DNA from: Saxidomus purpurata
Lineage: Eukaryota > Mollusca > Bivalvia > Venerida > Veneridae
DNA: 64,000 bases
Direction: 5' to 3'
Assembly: GCA_022818135.1 (NCBI GenBank)
Contig: JAFMSR010000007.1
Location: 11,417,007 to 11,481,006, forward strand
Both the position numbers and the translations under genes were made by a program. Shown here piece after piece: positions 1 through 11,110 of the stretch. Numbering within the stretch: position 1 is the stretch's first letter; the number at the start of each line of letters is the position of its first letter. The notes under the pieces were generated by a model. That model was not told where the DNA came from, did no database searches, and saw nothing but the letters and a program-made list of their open reading frames with translations.

Positions 1-566
1 CATTTTAGAAAACTTCGGACACAAAATTTTCAGATATGGTTGAAATTTTGAGTTTTCGTCGCGCGTCATTTGACGCCGTCATTTTCGAAATTTATTTTTC
101 ATTACGGTGTAGGAGAACAATTAATATGTTTCCTTTTGTAAAAAAAAATGTCTTTGATTCAAAGGCGAAAAATATTCTGCAAGTACCAGTGATTACTTTC
201 AACGCTTACGAAATGTTCAAGAATGTACTGAAATAGAATGAAATCTATCCACTAGAAAAAAACAACAAGAATTGGAGGTTGATGGTATATCTCTATCAAA
301 CTTAAAGAGCTGGTGAGATCTTAATAACGCATATCATGCCGACCGTGTCAAGTAATGTTGTTTCACGCCTTCAGATTCATGTATATCGTTTTAACTGACA
401 CATCAGCAACAGTATAGCTACCAATGAGGTTAGTCTGCTAATCAGTTGATTATGGCTTGAATATTGTCTATATTACTTAGCTCAATTTTAGACAGTGATT
501 ACAAATGTTCAGTGTCTGTGTAAGGGTCAATACGGGAAAGGGCTGTATCAAAGCTTTTGTTCAGAA

Positions 567-690
567 ATGCATATGTTCAATATTGTAACGGTATTAACAC
601 TCTATCTCTTCATTCTCTTTCATTTGCTTTGGAGCACTGCAACACAAGATTATCCTTCATGCTCCCTTACTAAATGGATTATTCTAAAAT
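567..690 (+). CDS. Candidate signal-peptide exon of the LRR-GPCR
   Basis: From the ATG at 567 the frame begins MHMFNIVTVLTLYLFILFH and ends the hydrophobic stretch at about 645 with a small-residue STATQ cleavage-like site, a good secretory signal. It lies 0.7 kb upstream of the LDLa exon on the same strand. I could not find a convincing donor giving the single leftover base that the 1406 exon needs, so the link is only positional. It may be a chance hydrophobic ORF. Confidence 0.3.
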
Positions 691-1405
691 TTAAAAGGGT
701 TCAAATGATTATCAAAATAAAATCCTGACATGATCATACATTTGTTAGTTCTCTGTATTAGAACGTCAGTTCATGCCAAAAGATAAAAACTATTTTCCAA
801 ATTCAATAAATTTCAGTTTTCAATATAGCGGATTGTGTAAATCTTTCAGGAAATCTTTTCTTTAATCAAAAGTAAAACCTTTGAAATGTAAGAATTTTAA
901 TTTCATTAACAATATACTCCTTCTGTAGGATAGGCTGATTGTGTTCAATTTGAGCTTCTGAAAAATCAGTGTTATACACTCTGAATAATCACAGCAATTA
1001 TTCAAGTGAAATCGTTTGTCGAAGATGTAGCAAACGTGATCCTTAAAAGTAAAACAAATGCACACTGAATGCACAAGTGGCACAAAATGAAGAATTGAGC
1101 AAAATGACGCGTAAAGAAGTAACAAAGCGAGAAGTCATATATTATTAAACTACACATATTACATCTATAAGCACAGACACCTGGTCGTTTCAAGTAAAAG
1201 TGGATGTAAACAACGAATACTCCACAGATTGTTAAAATTCTATTTCGTTAATAAGTAACATATACAATCTTTAATTCCATTACAAATTGTTCTTAAAACT
1301 GTTATTTACAAAACATATTTTCATTTTAAAAAATAATATAAAGTTTTAAAGATATAAATATTTTCTTATATTAGTAATCTCTACCTTTCGAACTTTGAAT
1401 TTCAG

Positions 1406-2453
1406 TGTCTGCAAAGGTGGAATGCCCAAATTCATATAAATGTACATGGAGTAAAACCTGTATACCACTCCACCAAGTATGTGACGGATTTCAGCAGTGT
1501 ATCCATGGTGACGATGAAAATTTGTGTCATTTCCGTTGCCATGATAAGTGCAATTGTAGCGGATATGCAGTATTTTGCAATAGCCGAGACATACAAGTAA
1601 ACCAAATTGATGCAATTTCAAAAAACTCCCGCCTCCTTGATTTGAGTCATAATCAAAATCTGAAAACTGTCTTAGAAAACAGGTATCTACGATTTCCAGT
1701 CTTAATTAATCTAAACCTTTCGAAGTGTGATATCGAGTCCATATCAACAGAGGGCCTCAAGGTCCTTGTAAACCTCCGCTCGCTTGACCTAAGCAACAAC
1801 AGAATCAAAATACTAAAATCTGGAACATTTAGTCATCTAGTTTACTTGTTCGAACTTTATCTTCAAGGAAATGACGACCTTACTGTTCTAGAACCAGGGA
1901 CATTTGAGGGTTTATTATTAATCAGTACGCTACAATTAGCTGGTATGCAAATAAACAAAATCTCTGCAAACACATTTCGTGGACTTAAATTGAAATCTAT
2001 TGATCTCTCAGTAAACATAATTGAAGAAATAGAGCCTTTGGCTTTCAATGACCTATACGTAGAGGAAATCAACTTTGAATCTAACGAAATATTAAACTTT
2101 AATAAGGAAGTATTTACTGGTGTTATCGGACTTAAGAAATTATTTACACCAGCGTTTAAGTTCTGCTGTATTCGTCCGAACTACTTGGACGAGGACCAGT
2201 GTTACCCCAAGAAGGATGAATTTTCTTCGTGTGAGGATCTGATGAGGCTGTCTGCCCTACAAACGATACTTTGGCTTGTAGGATTGACTGCAATAATAGG
2301 AAACGCTCTTACAATTATGTACAGGCTTGTGTATGACAGAGAACGGCTGAAAATTGGATTTGGTATATTTGTGACAAATCTAGCAGCAGCAGATTTATTA
2401 ATGGGAATATATTTGATGATGATTGCCATTGCTGATGCAGTATTTAGAAAGAG
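1406..2453 (+). CDS. LRR-GPCR exon 1 in window: LDLa, LRRs, TM1-TM2
   Basis: Acceptor ttgaatttcag ends at 1405; donor gag|gtatgc at 2454. Length 1,048 nt (2 + 348 codons + 2). Encodes the LDLa module, LRR ectodomain, Cys-Cys hinge, TM1 (about 2254-2330, IIGNAL) and TM2 (about 2360-2445, NLAAADLLMGIYL). The whole ectodomain is in one exon, unlike vertebrate RXFP genes where LRRs are split among many short exons. Confidence 0.93.
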
Positions 2454-5400
2454 GTATGCTTTGAATTATGCAAAATTCATTCTTTTATTTTTTGTGGTTA
2501 TTTAGTTACCCTATATAAAACATAAATTTGTTTACCCTATTTAAAAACGTAAATATTATTTATGACTGTTTCAGCTCAAATTGTAGTTGTTAGTTCATAC
2601 ATATTATTAGGCATGTATCGGTCATGGCTATCATGGGGTTTTTCATGATTCCGAACTTATGATAAGATGTGTTAAGGAACAGACGGATGCGTTGGTGAAG
2701 ATACGAGGTAAGGGGACAAATGATGACATTCATTTACATTTCTCTAAAATGAATACTTTTATACAGCCAGAAATCGATTTAATGGCAAAATTTACAGCGT
2801 TTGATACTTGAGGGTGAAAAAATATTGAAATACTAGTTAAAGAGAAAGGCTAGACTATCCTTATGCAATGATCTTCCTGTATTTTTGCAGGTATATCTTT
2901 TTTGATGACTATTGGAGAAATAGTGCATGGTGCAACTTGGCCGGATTTCTTTCAACAGTTTCATCAGAGGCAAGTGTAATGTTCCTGTGTCTGATCACTC
3001 TGGACCGACTTCTAGTAATCAAGTATCCATTTGGACAAATTCGCTTAGATCAGAAGAAAGCAAGTATATTAGTCGGCGCTTCTTGGATTATCTCTCTAAC
3101 GCTGGCAGCTATACCGCTTCTTTTTACAGACTATTTTCAAAACAAATTCTACACAAAGTCTGGTGTATGTATTGCTCTGCCATTGACACGAGATCGTCCC
3201 CCTGGATGGATGTACTCGGTAGCGATTTTTGTTGTGCTTAATTTCCTGACATTCGTCCTTGTTGCCTTTGGACAAATTGCAATCTTTCTCGAAATCAGGA
3301 AAACATCTACAGCAACTGGTTTAAAGGACAAGAAAAGAAAACGGGATTTGAAAATCGCCAGAAATCTTCTTCTTGTTGTTGCCACAGACTTTTTGTGCTG
3401 GTTTCCGATAGGAGTTATGGGTAAGTGTTAACGGATTTTGAGCCCTGATTTAAACTTATTTGCAGCTTGATTGACTTGTTCATGTTACTTAAATATGGTC
3501 TTCACTGTACTGTCCCCGAAACAAAATAAAACCCTTCATTGATTGAACCAAACTGTTCGTCATAACTTTGTTTCTTATGACAATGTATACAAGGTATGTT
3601 GGTCAAATAAACATGTATTTAGATTCGCGTGGAACAGGGTGTTGTTATGTGAATATAATATACTCTCGTCGATCAAATCATATCATATCTTTATTTGTAA
3701 AACATTGTAAGGGCCAATCTGTTATGTCTTATGACAAAACCTCTACAAATGCCTAGCATTTGATATTTGGCTTTTCGATGAACTGTTAGGACATAGAAAC
3801 AAGCCGTTATATTCAATTTTGTGTGTGTTATTGTCGGAGAGTAAAATATGATAATCATAAAATGCTTAAACACTTCAGGTATCATTGCATTAAGCGGACA
3901 TGCTATCTCTGGCGATGTTTATGCATGGGCTGCTGTATTTATACTACCGGTTAATTCTGCTTTGAACCCGATTCTCTACACGGTTTCTGCGATTATTGGA
4001 CAAAATGTAAGTATTAGGAATAATTATTTCGATATAGAAATTCTAAAATGGACATTAGATACGAATACAAAATATTCATGTCAGACTTTAACTTTTTTCT
4101 TGAATGTCGCTATTTTTCATTATTTTATATATCGATTTATTGCGATATTGTAACATACAGTATCTAAGGAAAGATACGTGTGATTTGTGTGCCTTTGTAA
4201 ACTTGATGAAAATTTTAATGTTTGATATTCAGTCTCCAACTGCAAATGTTTTAATCCAATATTTGGAAATCTCATTCTGTTCAATCTTAAATGTAGGCTT
4301 GATAAATTGAGTAGTTCAGCGTGAGTAGCGTCAGAAAAGGTGCTATTTACATCACATGTCTCCGCCTGTTCGACTGTAAGTTTTGAATGACAAAACAGTT
4401 CTGTAACAAGTAGATGTAAAAATTCATTTAGAAAACCTCAGAAATCATATCCTGTCTACAGTCTTACCAAGACAATATGCTCAAACTAAGAGATTTCTGT
4501 GACCAATTATCATTATTAAACTCGCGTATTTGGAAAGAAAAAGGTATATAATAAACTTAAGCAATCTATAGTTAATCCTGGAACATATTTTTTTTTAAGT
4601 TTTAAATATAATATTATAGAGATGTAAACACAGTATTCTTATACTGTAACTTCTTGTTACATTTATGTCATAATAGGACCATAATGATAATTTTCATGTG
4701 ACACTTTAGACGGAATACGTCAACGATTGTAGTAAGAACCTCGGAATCTACATTATATTAATGTATGAGTTAATATTTTAGGCTTTCAACCCAAGCATAG
4801 ATGAACAGAGCAGATCCGACATAAGTACAGGTATTTATCAATTGCAACATATTAACATTAACATGAACTATTTACCATTTATTGGGTCTATATACTTTTA
4901 TCCCTTACCCCTATAGTATCCAATTAAAGGACACGTATCTCAAAACTAGAAAGAGAAAGATGGAGACAGACATAACAGGTTTCAGTACAGCTGGATATAC
5001 TGAAGCATATGATACATATATCAGACACAGCTCAAGTGGCTCGACTAGAGATATGAACCGTCTCTCTAGATTTTTATTTTTCAGGCAAATGCCATAACTA
5101 CTACATGTATGAGACCCATCAGTTGGTAAACATTATGATTTTAAGTGTTGTTGACACTGACAACCAGTCTTTGCGTATAAAATACGAAAAGCGATACGAC
5201 TTGTGTGAACGTCCTGAAGTGGGCCAGACGATGGGTTTATTTAACGTAACTGACTGTAACTCTGCTATAGACAGATCTTTCGTTAATGTTTAAAGTATTA
5301 TGGTGATTGTATTACCGTATCTTAAAAAGTATACCGAGAAGATTTAAACATAAGCGACAACTTAATTACATGTACATTTTTATACCTCCGTAAAGGAAGT

Positions 5401-8400
5401 TAAAGGAGTTACGTGTTTACTCGAGTCACCATGTCCGTACGTCCGTCCGGTTGTCCGAGTGAATATTGCTCGCGCTATATCTCAGCAAACAGTGGTAATA
5501 GAGGAAATATGGTGGTTACCCTTAAGTGACAGGCGTAAATTTCAAAAACTTGTTATCATATAATTATAAGCATAAAAATAGTTTATTATCGGAACAGTTT
5601 TGTTCAATTTTTCCGACAACAATTGGTTAACAAAATCGCTATAACTTAAGAAATCCTGAACATTCCAATGTAATTGCTAGACGCACGGCATCGTACCATC
5701 CAGTGTTAATTTATGGAATGCGCTACCAGAAGATATTAGGAACGCTCCGACCTTATTTTGTTTTAAAAATAGACTTAAAATAGACTTAAAAGTACTTTCT
5801 TCAAAGAAATTGCAGCACCTCCATTTTAAGAATTTAACTGTTTAAGAAATGGTTGCATTAACTTAAATGCACACTTGTTTATTAACCACATAAGAGAAAT
5901 GAAAACGCAGAGTACTATTTTTTCCTATTAAAACATTATTATACAAAAATGTACTGAACAATAGTTAAACTTAATATGTATGCTAAGTGTGAAGGGTGTC
6001 ATCAATGGCAGGAAACTACTTTTTTCTGTCCATGTTCAATGTGACTTCGGCATTTGATCTTCCGAGCTCATAATAAATAAAGATTATTATCCAATCATAA
6101 ATATTAAGCATACCCGTTTTGAGGACCATGGACGAATCCATTTTTGTTATTATTTATCGGCGTGATTTTGACAAAGACCTCCCGACCTCAAAATCAAGAG
6201 GTGTCGTCTACAATACGCGACCGACATGCAAAGTATTTTTGAGATCGTAGACTACACTTTTCTTAAGTTATCATTCGGAAACCGGTTAATCTACCTACCG
6301 ATATGCAGAGAAAGGCACCTCATTTTCTTCGAATGGGGGCATAACTAAAAATTACTGAAGAATGTCATCTTAAATATACTGCGTTCTGTTGGTCAGTATT
6401 TATTAAACCGCTTTTAATTAAAACCCTTTCATGTATAAACCGACAAAATCCTCCTAGACATCTATTACAACAACCGAACTACAACAATGTACCTCTTTAA
6501 AGAAGAGTAGCTGCTACATTATTTTTAAAAGTACTCTTGTGCGCGACGCACGAATTCATTGCAGAATAAATTTATGCAAATAATTCCTATCTCCATTCTC
6601 AGGTAAAACAAAACTATGGACATCAATTTATTACGCCTTTGAACCCCTACCTTTTAAAGTTTACCTTACTCTTTGAATACCACATTGTACAATAATTGTG
6701 TAGTGTTCACTACTGTGTTTAAAAGATTCAGTCTGAACACAAAAATGTGACTCATTATCAAGCGAAATTTTATAATATATGTGAGATTTCAGGTTAAAGA
6801 AACTAAAATTGATAATATAATTATGTCTCCCACCTAGTTGGGGGAGACATATTGATTTTGTGCTGTCTGTATGTCCGTCTGCCACAAAAGTTTGTCCGTC
6901 CAACTTGTCCACACCTGGATGGTTTTGTACCAAGTGTAGTTATGCATATCCGGTTCAATGATTCTTAGCGGAGTTATAGGCCTTTTTCGTAAACCCTAAC
7001 CCTAGCCGTAAGTTACTCCACGCAACTCTTCTTATACCGCTAGGTGGATTTCAACCAAACTTTATATGAATGATCAGTGCAAAGCATAGTTGTGCATGCT
7101 GTCGGCATTTTCCGGTTCAGTCATTCTTAGCAGAGTTATGCTCCATTTTCATAAACCCTAACCCTATTTGTTTTTAAGCCCAATTTTTTTCTAAGGCCAA
7201 AATATTTTTTAAGGCCAAAATGTTTTGTTAAAGGGACATACCCTATAACTGATGTCAAACTAATAACCTCCAAATAATGGAATCTTTTGAAATATTATAA
7301 CTTGACCTAAATGTTTCAGCTATGCATTCCACTCATTATCGGTAAAATAAGCGGTTTAGAATATGCTGCAGTACCGTAAACCATTCAATAATCTATGTAG
7401 AGTTGTTGTTGTACAATTAACGGGTGTATGCGATTTATTACAGAAGGCCTCTGTATTGATTAATTGTGCTAAAATGAGTCATTTGTCGCCATAGGTTCTT
7501 CTTTGAAATCGTATTTATTTATCATTTTACGTTCATGGAACACATAATCTATGTTTCTACGTTACATGTCTATTCTACTACGTCAAGTGGTAACCTCTAG
7601 TTACACTAGTTTTGGTTGTTCTTTATTTAAAGTTACCTTTGAAACAATTCATATCTTATCTGTTGTACAGAATGCGGAAAGAGCATTTTAGATTTTCAAG
7701 AAATAAGCCATGATTTTGTCGTCACCGAAAGGCATAGAAGTAAACCACAGGAAACATACGAAGACCTAAGTAACATTTTGGTAAAGAGTGCTGGCATCTC
7801 AACAAGAGCAGCTTTAAAGATCGCGTTACGACTAGCAAAAATTCTAGCTATTTCGCATTCGAATTCACTGGTGCTGAAAAACTTAAGCGTTGAGACACTT
7901 TCCGTGAGCGTGTCAAAGAAAAGGAGGGTGAGTGATTGGTTGAAAGTTTCAGTTCGACTAGTTTTGCTACAGAAGTATGCCTGTTTATTCATCTTTCAAA
8001 TTCATAAAGTTGTGATGCTGTTTATATATTGTTAACTGTTAGTTTAGTTTGTTAAATGTCAATATGCATTAGAAAAAGTCTTGAAATTGCGCATTTATTA
8101 TTAAAATGTAAAGCCTTTATGAATGGTTATAGAAACAGCTGTTAGATCAAACAGAAATGTGAAAAATAAAATGCAAAATGTAAAAATATAAATCTGTGTA
8201 TATTTTGTTGAAGATCAAATGTAAAAAGTCAAATATCAGGAGCATTTTTTCAAGATGAGTTCAATTTGGAATTGACGAGCGCACATAGGAGATTAAATAA
8301 CTTTTACAAAAATACATCAGTTGTCGTACCTGATTTGCCTCAAAAAGCAGTACGCCATGAAATCAGTTATGGTGTTTTGCATTTACACGGTCACTAAATA

Positions 8401-8592
8401 ATAATTTACAAACATTTGTTTCATTCAACCTTTTTAACATTATTTTAAACTTTATAATTAAAGATTCCAACAGGAAGAGTACAAGTTAAAGAGCAGCCGA
8501 AACTGTCAGACATGCCCGAGGACCAACGCAATGATATTTATCAATATGGACAGATTATACGAGCATTGCTTGCCGCTAGAAACTCGCACTGA
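1406..8592 (+). CDS. Leucine-rich-repeat GPCR of the relaxin-receptor / GRL101 type (5' incomplete), with possible kinase-like tail
   Basis: Plasma-membrane receptor expected to bind a peptide ligand through its ectodomain and signal through a G protein. Seen in order: a six-cysteine LDL-receptor class A module with the DGxxxC..GDDE calcium-cage pattern (1423-1527), a Cys-rich LRR cap (about 1530-1600), about 7-8 LxxLxLxxN leucine-rich repeats (about 1600-2140), a hinge with FKFCCIRP (about 2155-2180), then seven membrane segments including GN in TM1, LAAADLL in TM2, LDRLLVIKYPF after TM3 and NSALNPILY in TM7. Exons: 1406-2453, 2891-3420, 3879-4006, then tentative 4782-4830, 5085-5234, 7671-7927 and 8474-8592. 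Phases agree from exon 1 through 7671; the last junction does not. The first exon starts mid-codon, so signal peptide and start lie upstream. LDLa + LRR + rhodopsin-type TM is the architecture of RXFP1/2 and Lymnaea GRL101. The receptor call is firm; the tail is inference. Confidence 0.93.
2891..3420 (+). CDS. LRR-GPCR exon 2: TM3 to start of TM6
   Basis: Acceptor atttttgcag|g and donor atgg|gtaagt, 530 nt (1 + 176 codons + 1). The joined codon AG|G gives the Arg before YIFFDDYW. Carries the TM3 Cys (WCNLAGF), the DRY-equivalent LDRLLVIKYPF, TM4 (ASWIISLTLAAIPLL), an extracellular-loop-2 Cys (SGVCIAL), TM5, and a basic third intracellular loop (KDKKRKRDLKIARN) running into TM6 (DFLCWFPIGVMG). 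Confidence 0.94.
3879..4006 (+). CDS. LRR-GPCR exon 3: end of TM6 and TM7
   Basis: Acceptor cacttcag|gt, donor caaaat|gtaagt, 128 nt (2 + 42 codons, ends in phase 0). Contains GIIALSGHAISGDVYAW and the TM7 signature FILPVNSALNPILYTV, nearly identical to relaxin-receptor TM7. After NPILY the tail continues into the following tentative exons. Confidence 0.93.
4782..4830 (+). CDS. Tentative LRR-GPCR exon 4 (short cytoplasmic tail exon)
   Basis: Acceptor taatattttag|gc and donor acag|gtattt bound 49 nt read in phase 0 after exon 3 as AFNPSIDEQSRSDIST plus one leftover base. The leftover base matches the 2-nt start of the 5085 exon. Joining instead to an acceptor-like site at about 4917 gives an immediate stop (frame GTA TCC AAT TAA), which would be an alternative short tail. 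Confidence 0.5.
5085..5234 (+). CDS. Tentative LRR-GPCR exon 5: kinase-like N-lobe remnant
   Basis: A strong pyrimidine tract and ttttcag at 5084 precede 150 nt (2 + 49 codons + 1) ending atgg|gttta. The stretch HQLVNIMILSVVDTDNQSL followed by RIKYEK resembles the alphaC-beta4-beta5 segment of protein kinases (H.NI..L.GVV.....L...YE). The Gly-rich loop and the beta3 Lys are absent upstream, so an active ATP site is not expected. Similarity is judged by eye. Could alternatively be 3' UTR. Confidence 0.45.
5380..5545 (+). repeat. Dispersed repeat fragment ('cctccgtaaaggaag ... gtccgtccg')
   Basis: Begins near tatacctccgtaaaggaagt, contains gtccgtacgtccgtccgg and the phrase cgcgctatatctcagcaa, which recurs as cgcgctatatctctgcaa at about 11,232. 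This marks a dispersed non-coding repeat of the 'gtccgtccg' group inside the LRR-GPCR intron. Confidence 0.5.
5650..5800 (+). pseudogene. 3' remnant of a non-LTR retrotransposon ORF2
   Basis: One frame gives NLWNALPEDIRNAPTLFCFK followed by NRLK, the C-terminal signature that many LINE reverse-transcriptase ORFs share (LWN.LP..IR.A..L..FK..L). Surrounding frames are broken. Decayed copy within the intron between tentative exons 5 and 6 of the receptor. Confidence 0.7.
6825..7215 (+). repeat. Dispersed repeat with gtctccc...gggagac hairpin head
   Basis: Opens with the inverted pair gtctccc/gggagac around a short loop, followed by a 'gtatgtccgtctgcc' tract and two roughly 180-bp direct repeats (agcggagttatag... 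and agcagagttatgc..., each followed by 'aaaccctaacccta'). Resembles the 21.4-kb and 39.3-kb elements in style. Confidence 0.5.
7671..7927 (+). CDS. Tentative LRR-GPCR exon 6: kinase-like C-lobe with degenerate catalytic loop
   Basis: Acceptor tgttgtacag|aa and donor agg|gtgagt; 257 nt (2 + 85 codons) open in one frame. The segment ALKIALRLAKILAISHSNSL followed by VLKNLSVETLSVSV lines up with the kinase alphaE/catalytic-loop region (..IA..L..LH...VHRDLK..N.L), but HRD is replaced by LKN and the loop Asn by Thr. That is a pseudokinase pattern. Phase agrees with the 5085 exon across a 2.4-kb intron that also holds repeats. Confidence 0.5.
8474..8592 (+). CDS. Tentative LRR-GPCR last exon: kinase-like alphaF segment, frame conflict
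   Basis: After acceptor attccaacag, the frame starting with 2 leftover nt reads VQVKEQPKLSDMPEDQ then DIYQYGQIIRALLAARNSH and stops at 8590-8592. DIYQYGQII matches the conserved kinase alphaF motif (D.Y.YG..I); DFG is not recognisable. Exon 6 ends in phase 0, however, so a direct join would read another frame, open to a TAA at about 8634. Either a small exon is missed, a different donor is used, or the gene copy has a 1-nt lesion. Confidence 0.4.
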
Positions 8593-8639
8593 TGAGGGAC
8601 TGTGCCAGATTTATTTACGTCATCTTAAGAGTTAACATG

Positions 8640-9290
8640 TAGAAATAGATAATTAAGTGTTTTGTTGCTTTATATTTCTTTTATTATTTACTTTTATGTA
8701 TCTTTAAAGTCACAGTATCACTTTAGATTTACTCATAAACAGAAAAATATGTTAACTGGTAGAATGATAGAACTGCGCTCTACTTACTGTATATAAGGTA
8801 TATTTCTATAGTCAATTCGATTATAGCACTCGCAAAAGTAGGCGGAGTTTCGGACATGGAAGTAGCTCCTACCGACTTTTCTAATTTACTCCCACGCAGA
8901 AAATAAAATATAGAAATAGAAATAATATCTGTATAAAGTCGCGTGAAATAGTTGTGATTTATTTTTTATTGTTAAGCCTTTGAATACCTTCACCTTGTAG
9001 TTTCTTTAAAAAGGCCAAGAAAATTCAGGATTAACCGTCATGCAGTGTTTTGATTCCGGGAAACTAAACAATGAATGAAAAGTCTGCATACTGTCACAGT
9101 CAGGTATTTTATATATTTCATGTATAAGATGATAAAGCTAAAATAAGTTTGTATAATATAGCTATGTATGATATTTTGAATGGTTGCCCGAATAGGGGAG
9201 TGAATTCCAACAGCCACCATTTATGCCATTTTACACCTTACCGCCGAACTGAAAAAGGTCGGTAGTAGTTACGATAGTTTTCATAAGAAT
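8640..9290. other. AT-rich spacer downstream of the receptor gene
   Basis: No coding exon with consistent splice sites was seen. Contains the candidate poly(A) signal and otherwise unremarkable AT-rich sequence. Confidence 0.5.
8902..8907 (+). promoter_or_regulatory. Candidate polyadenylation signal AATAAA for the LRR-GPCR
   Basis: AATAAA on the + strand about 310 nt after the proposed TGA, in AT-rich DNA where chance occurrences are common. Confidence 0.25.
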
Positions 9291-9467
9291 CGAAATAATC
9301 TATGGCTTGGAGTGCTTTATCGAAATTGAAGAGTTTCCCGTCGGTTATGTACCTGCCTAATAATTCACTCGGGCTTCGCCCTCGTGAATTATTCCGCCAG
9401 GCACATCACCTCAGGGGAGTGCTTCCATTTTGACAAAGCACTCCAAGCCATAGGTTATTTCTTAATT
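9291..9467. repeat. Foldback (palindromic) MITE, about 175 bp
   Basis: Left arm starting gaaataatctatggcttgga is the imperfect reverse complement of the right arm ending tccaagccataggttatttc, and the similarity continues inwards to a tight centre gggcttcgccc at about 9,375. The whole segment can fold into one long hairpin. Confidence 0.8.
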
Positions 9468-9974
9468 AAAACAAGATTGGCATATGCCTATCTTCCGTGT
9501 ACTATGGAAAATGTTTTTTTATTTTTTGCTATATCATTCAAAAACCTGAGCTATATTCACAGCTTCTAATTCCAATTTTAACAGCAACGTCAGAGAGGTT
9601 TTTTGAACAAATAACAATGAACTTCGCCAATTAGACATCTTTCTTTGTAATGTAAGAGCTACACATATATTAGATCTGAAGTGATCCTTGGACTTTAACT
9701 GTTAATTTAGCTTTAGACAAATTTGAAGTACAATTTATTCATTTGCTTTATAATACTTTATATATTTGTTTCTTATATTTCATTCAGTTTTAATTTACTA
9801 TTTACTTTTTACACTTTTGAATTTGTTGTACTACTAAAAAGATGAAAAAGAACTAACCTGTGTTATCCGTCTTCAGGAAAAATGTATTGATAACTATACA
9901 AAAAGTGTACTATCTTAGATATTTTATGTATAGATCTATAATTTATATAACAAGCATGATTTTTTAAAAGGTCA

Positions 9975-10259
9975 TTAATTATACATCCTTCTACGAGAAA
10001 TATATGACAAGTTCGTCCGACTGTAGACAAAATTTATCGAGTTATTTCTCGGTAACCATCGCCTTGAATTCAGTGGAAATTCACAGTCTTGATTAATCCT
10101 AAGATTATCTGCGCATATCGTAGGTACGTTGCATTCAGATAAAATTCTATTGTGTTCATGCCCTTTAATTTTACAAAACATATGGTGAATATTGAGAAGT
10201 TTTCTTTGTGCTATTTTTCGACAGGCGCTCGCAAAAATCAAAGGAGCGATAAGTACCAA
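9975..10259 (-). CDS. Unrecognised 94-codon ORF, doubtful
   Basis: Open frame on the - strand with Cys/His residues and a basic N-terminal part (SACRKIAQRKLL). I recognise no family, it has no convincing splice context, and it lies among repeats. It could be a retroelement fragment or chance. Confidence 0.15.
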   Translation of the reverse strand: MVLIAPLIFASACRKIAQRKLLNIHHMFCKIKGHEHNRILSECNVPTICADNLRINQDCEFPLNSRRWLPRNNSINFVYSRTNLSYISRRRMYN

Positions 10260-10330
10260 GTTTATTTCTGCATATTAACGGCTTGGGTATTCCGTATAAA
10301 TATTATCTAGTTAAGTCCTTTTGATTTTTA

Positions 10331-11110
10331 TGCCCCCGAAGGTGGGCATATTAAAATCGCACTGTCCGTCCGTTTATCTGCCTGTACGTCCGTCCGTAAG
10401 TCCAACCTTACATGTTTTCGTGTCCGGGCTGTAACTTTGCCAGGCGCTGAAGAATTAAACATAACTTGGCACAAATGTTCAGCACATCAAGACGTCATGT
10501 CGCGAGCAAAATCTACTCCCTACCCCAAATGGCAAAGTCACACTTAGAGGTCGTGACCGTAACTTTGTTATGCATTGAATGTACTTACAATATTTTGGCA
10601 CAAATATTAAGCACAACAATACGACATGTCACGTACAAGACCAACGTCCCTATCCCAAAGGTCAAGGTCACACTTAGAGTTTAAAGGTAATGGCATCATG
10701 TATACATGATAACTCTACCATGGATGGAAGGATTTTGAAATGACATGGCACATGAGGTCGACATGTTACTTGCCAAGTCCCGCCTCCTTACGTTGGAGGT
10801 CAAGGTCACAAATAGAAGTCAGACAGTTTAGAATCCTGTATATGTACACAGTCATGTTCATGTCCGGATTGTAACTCTATTTTACATTGAAGGATTTAAA
10901 AATGAATTGGAACAAATTTTTAGCACATGGAGATTAAATGTCACGCGCAAGTACCGGTTCCGCACCTTGAAGGTCAATGACACAGACAATGAGACACCTC
11001 TTTGGGGACATTCGTCACTTATGAGGGACATCTTTAGTTTTATATATGTTGTGTACATTAAAATTTTTGTCCGCCCTAATTCTCGGCACTGACCAGAATT
11101 CAATGAATAT
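10331..11110 (+). repeat. Dispersed repeat 'tgcccccgaaggtgggcat' family with internal about 180-bp tandem units
   Basis: Starts tgcccccgaaggtgggcata, then gtccgtccg runs, then repeated units containing 'gtaactttgcc...gaagaattaaacataacttggcac', '...gcacatcaagacgtcatgtcg' and 'aaggtcaaggtcacacttag'. The same family lies in opposite orientation at about 47.1-48.1 kb, where the mirrored head is ccccctcggggcataaaaac. Confidence 0.75.

Noticed and set aside
2927..3241. 104-codon + strand ORF
   Set aside because: Shadow of receptor exon 2 in another frame.
4918..5098. Open frame with basic and Ser/Thr-rich residues after TM7 as the receptor's C-terminal tail
   Set aside because: It cannot be joined in frame to exon 3 or to the 4782 exon with the visible splice sites, and a strong acceptor at 5,084 lies inside it. 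Kept only as an alternative.
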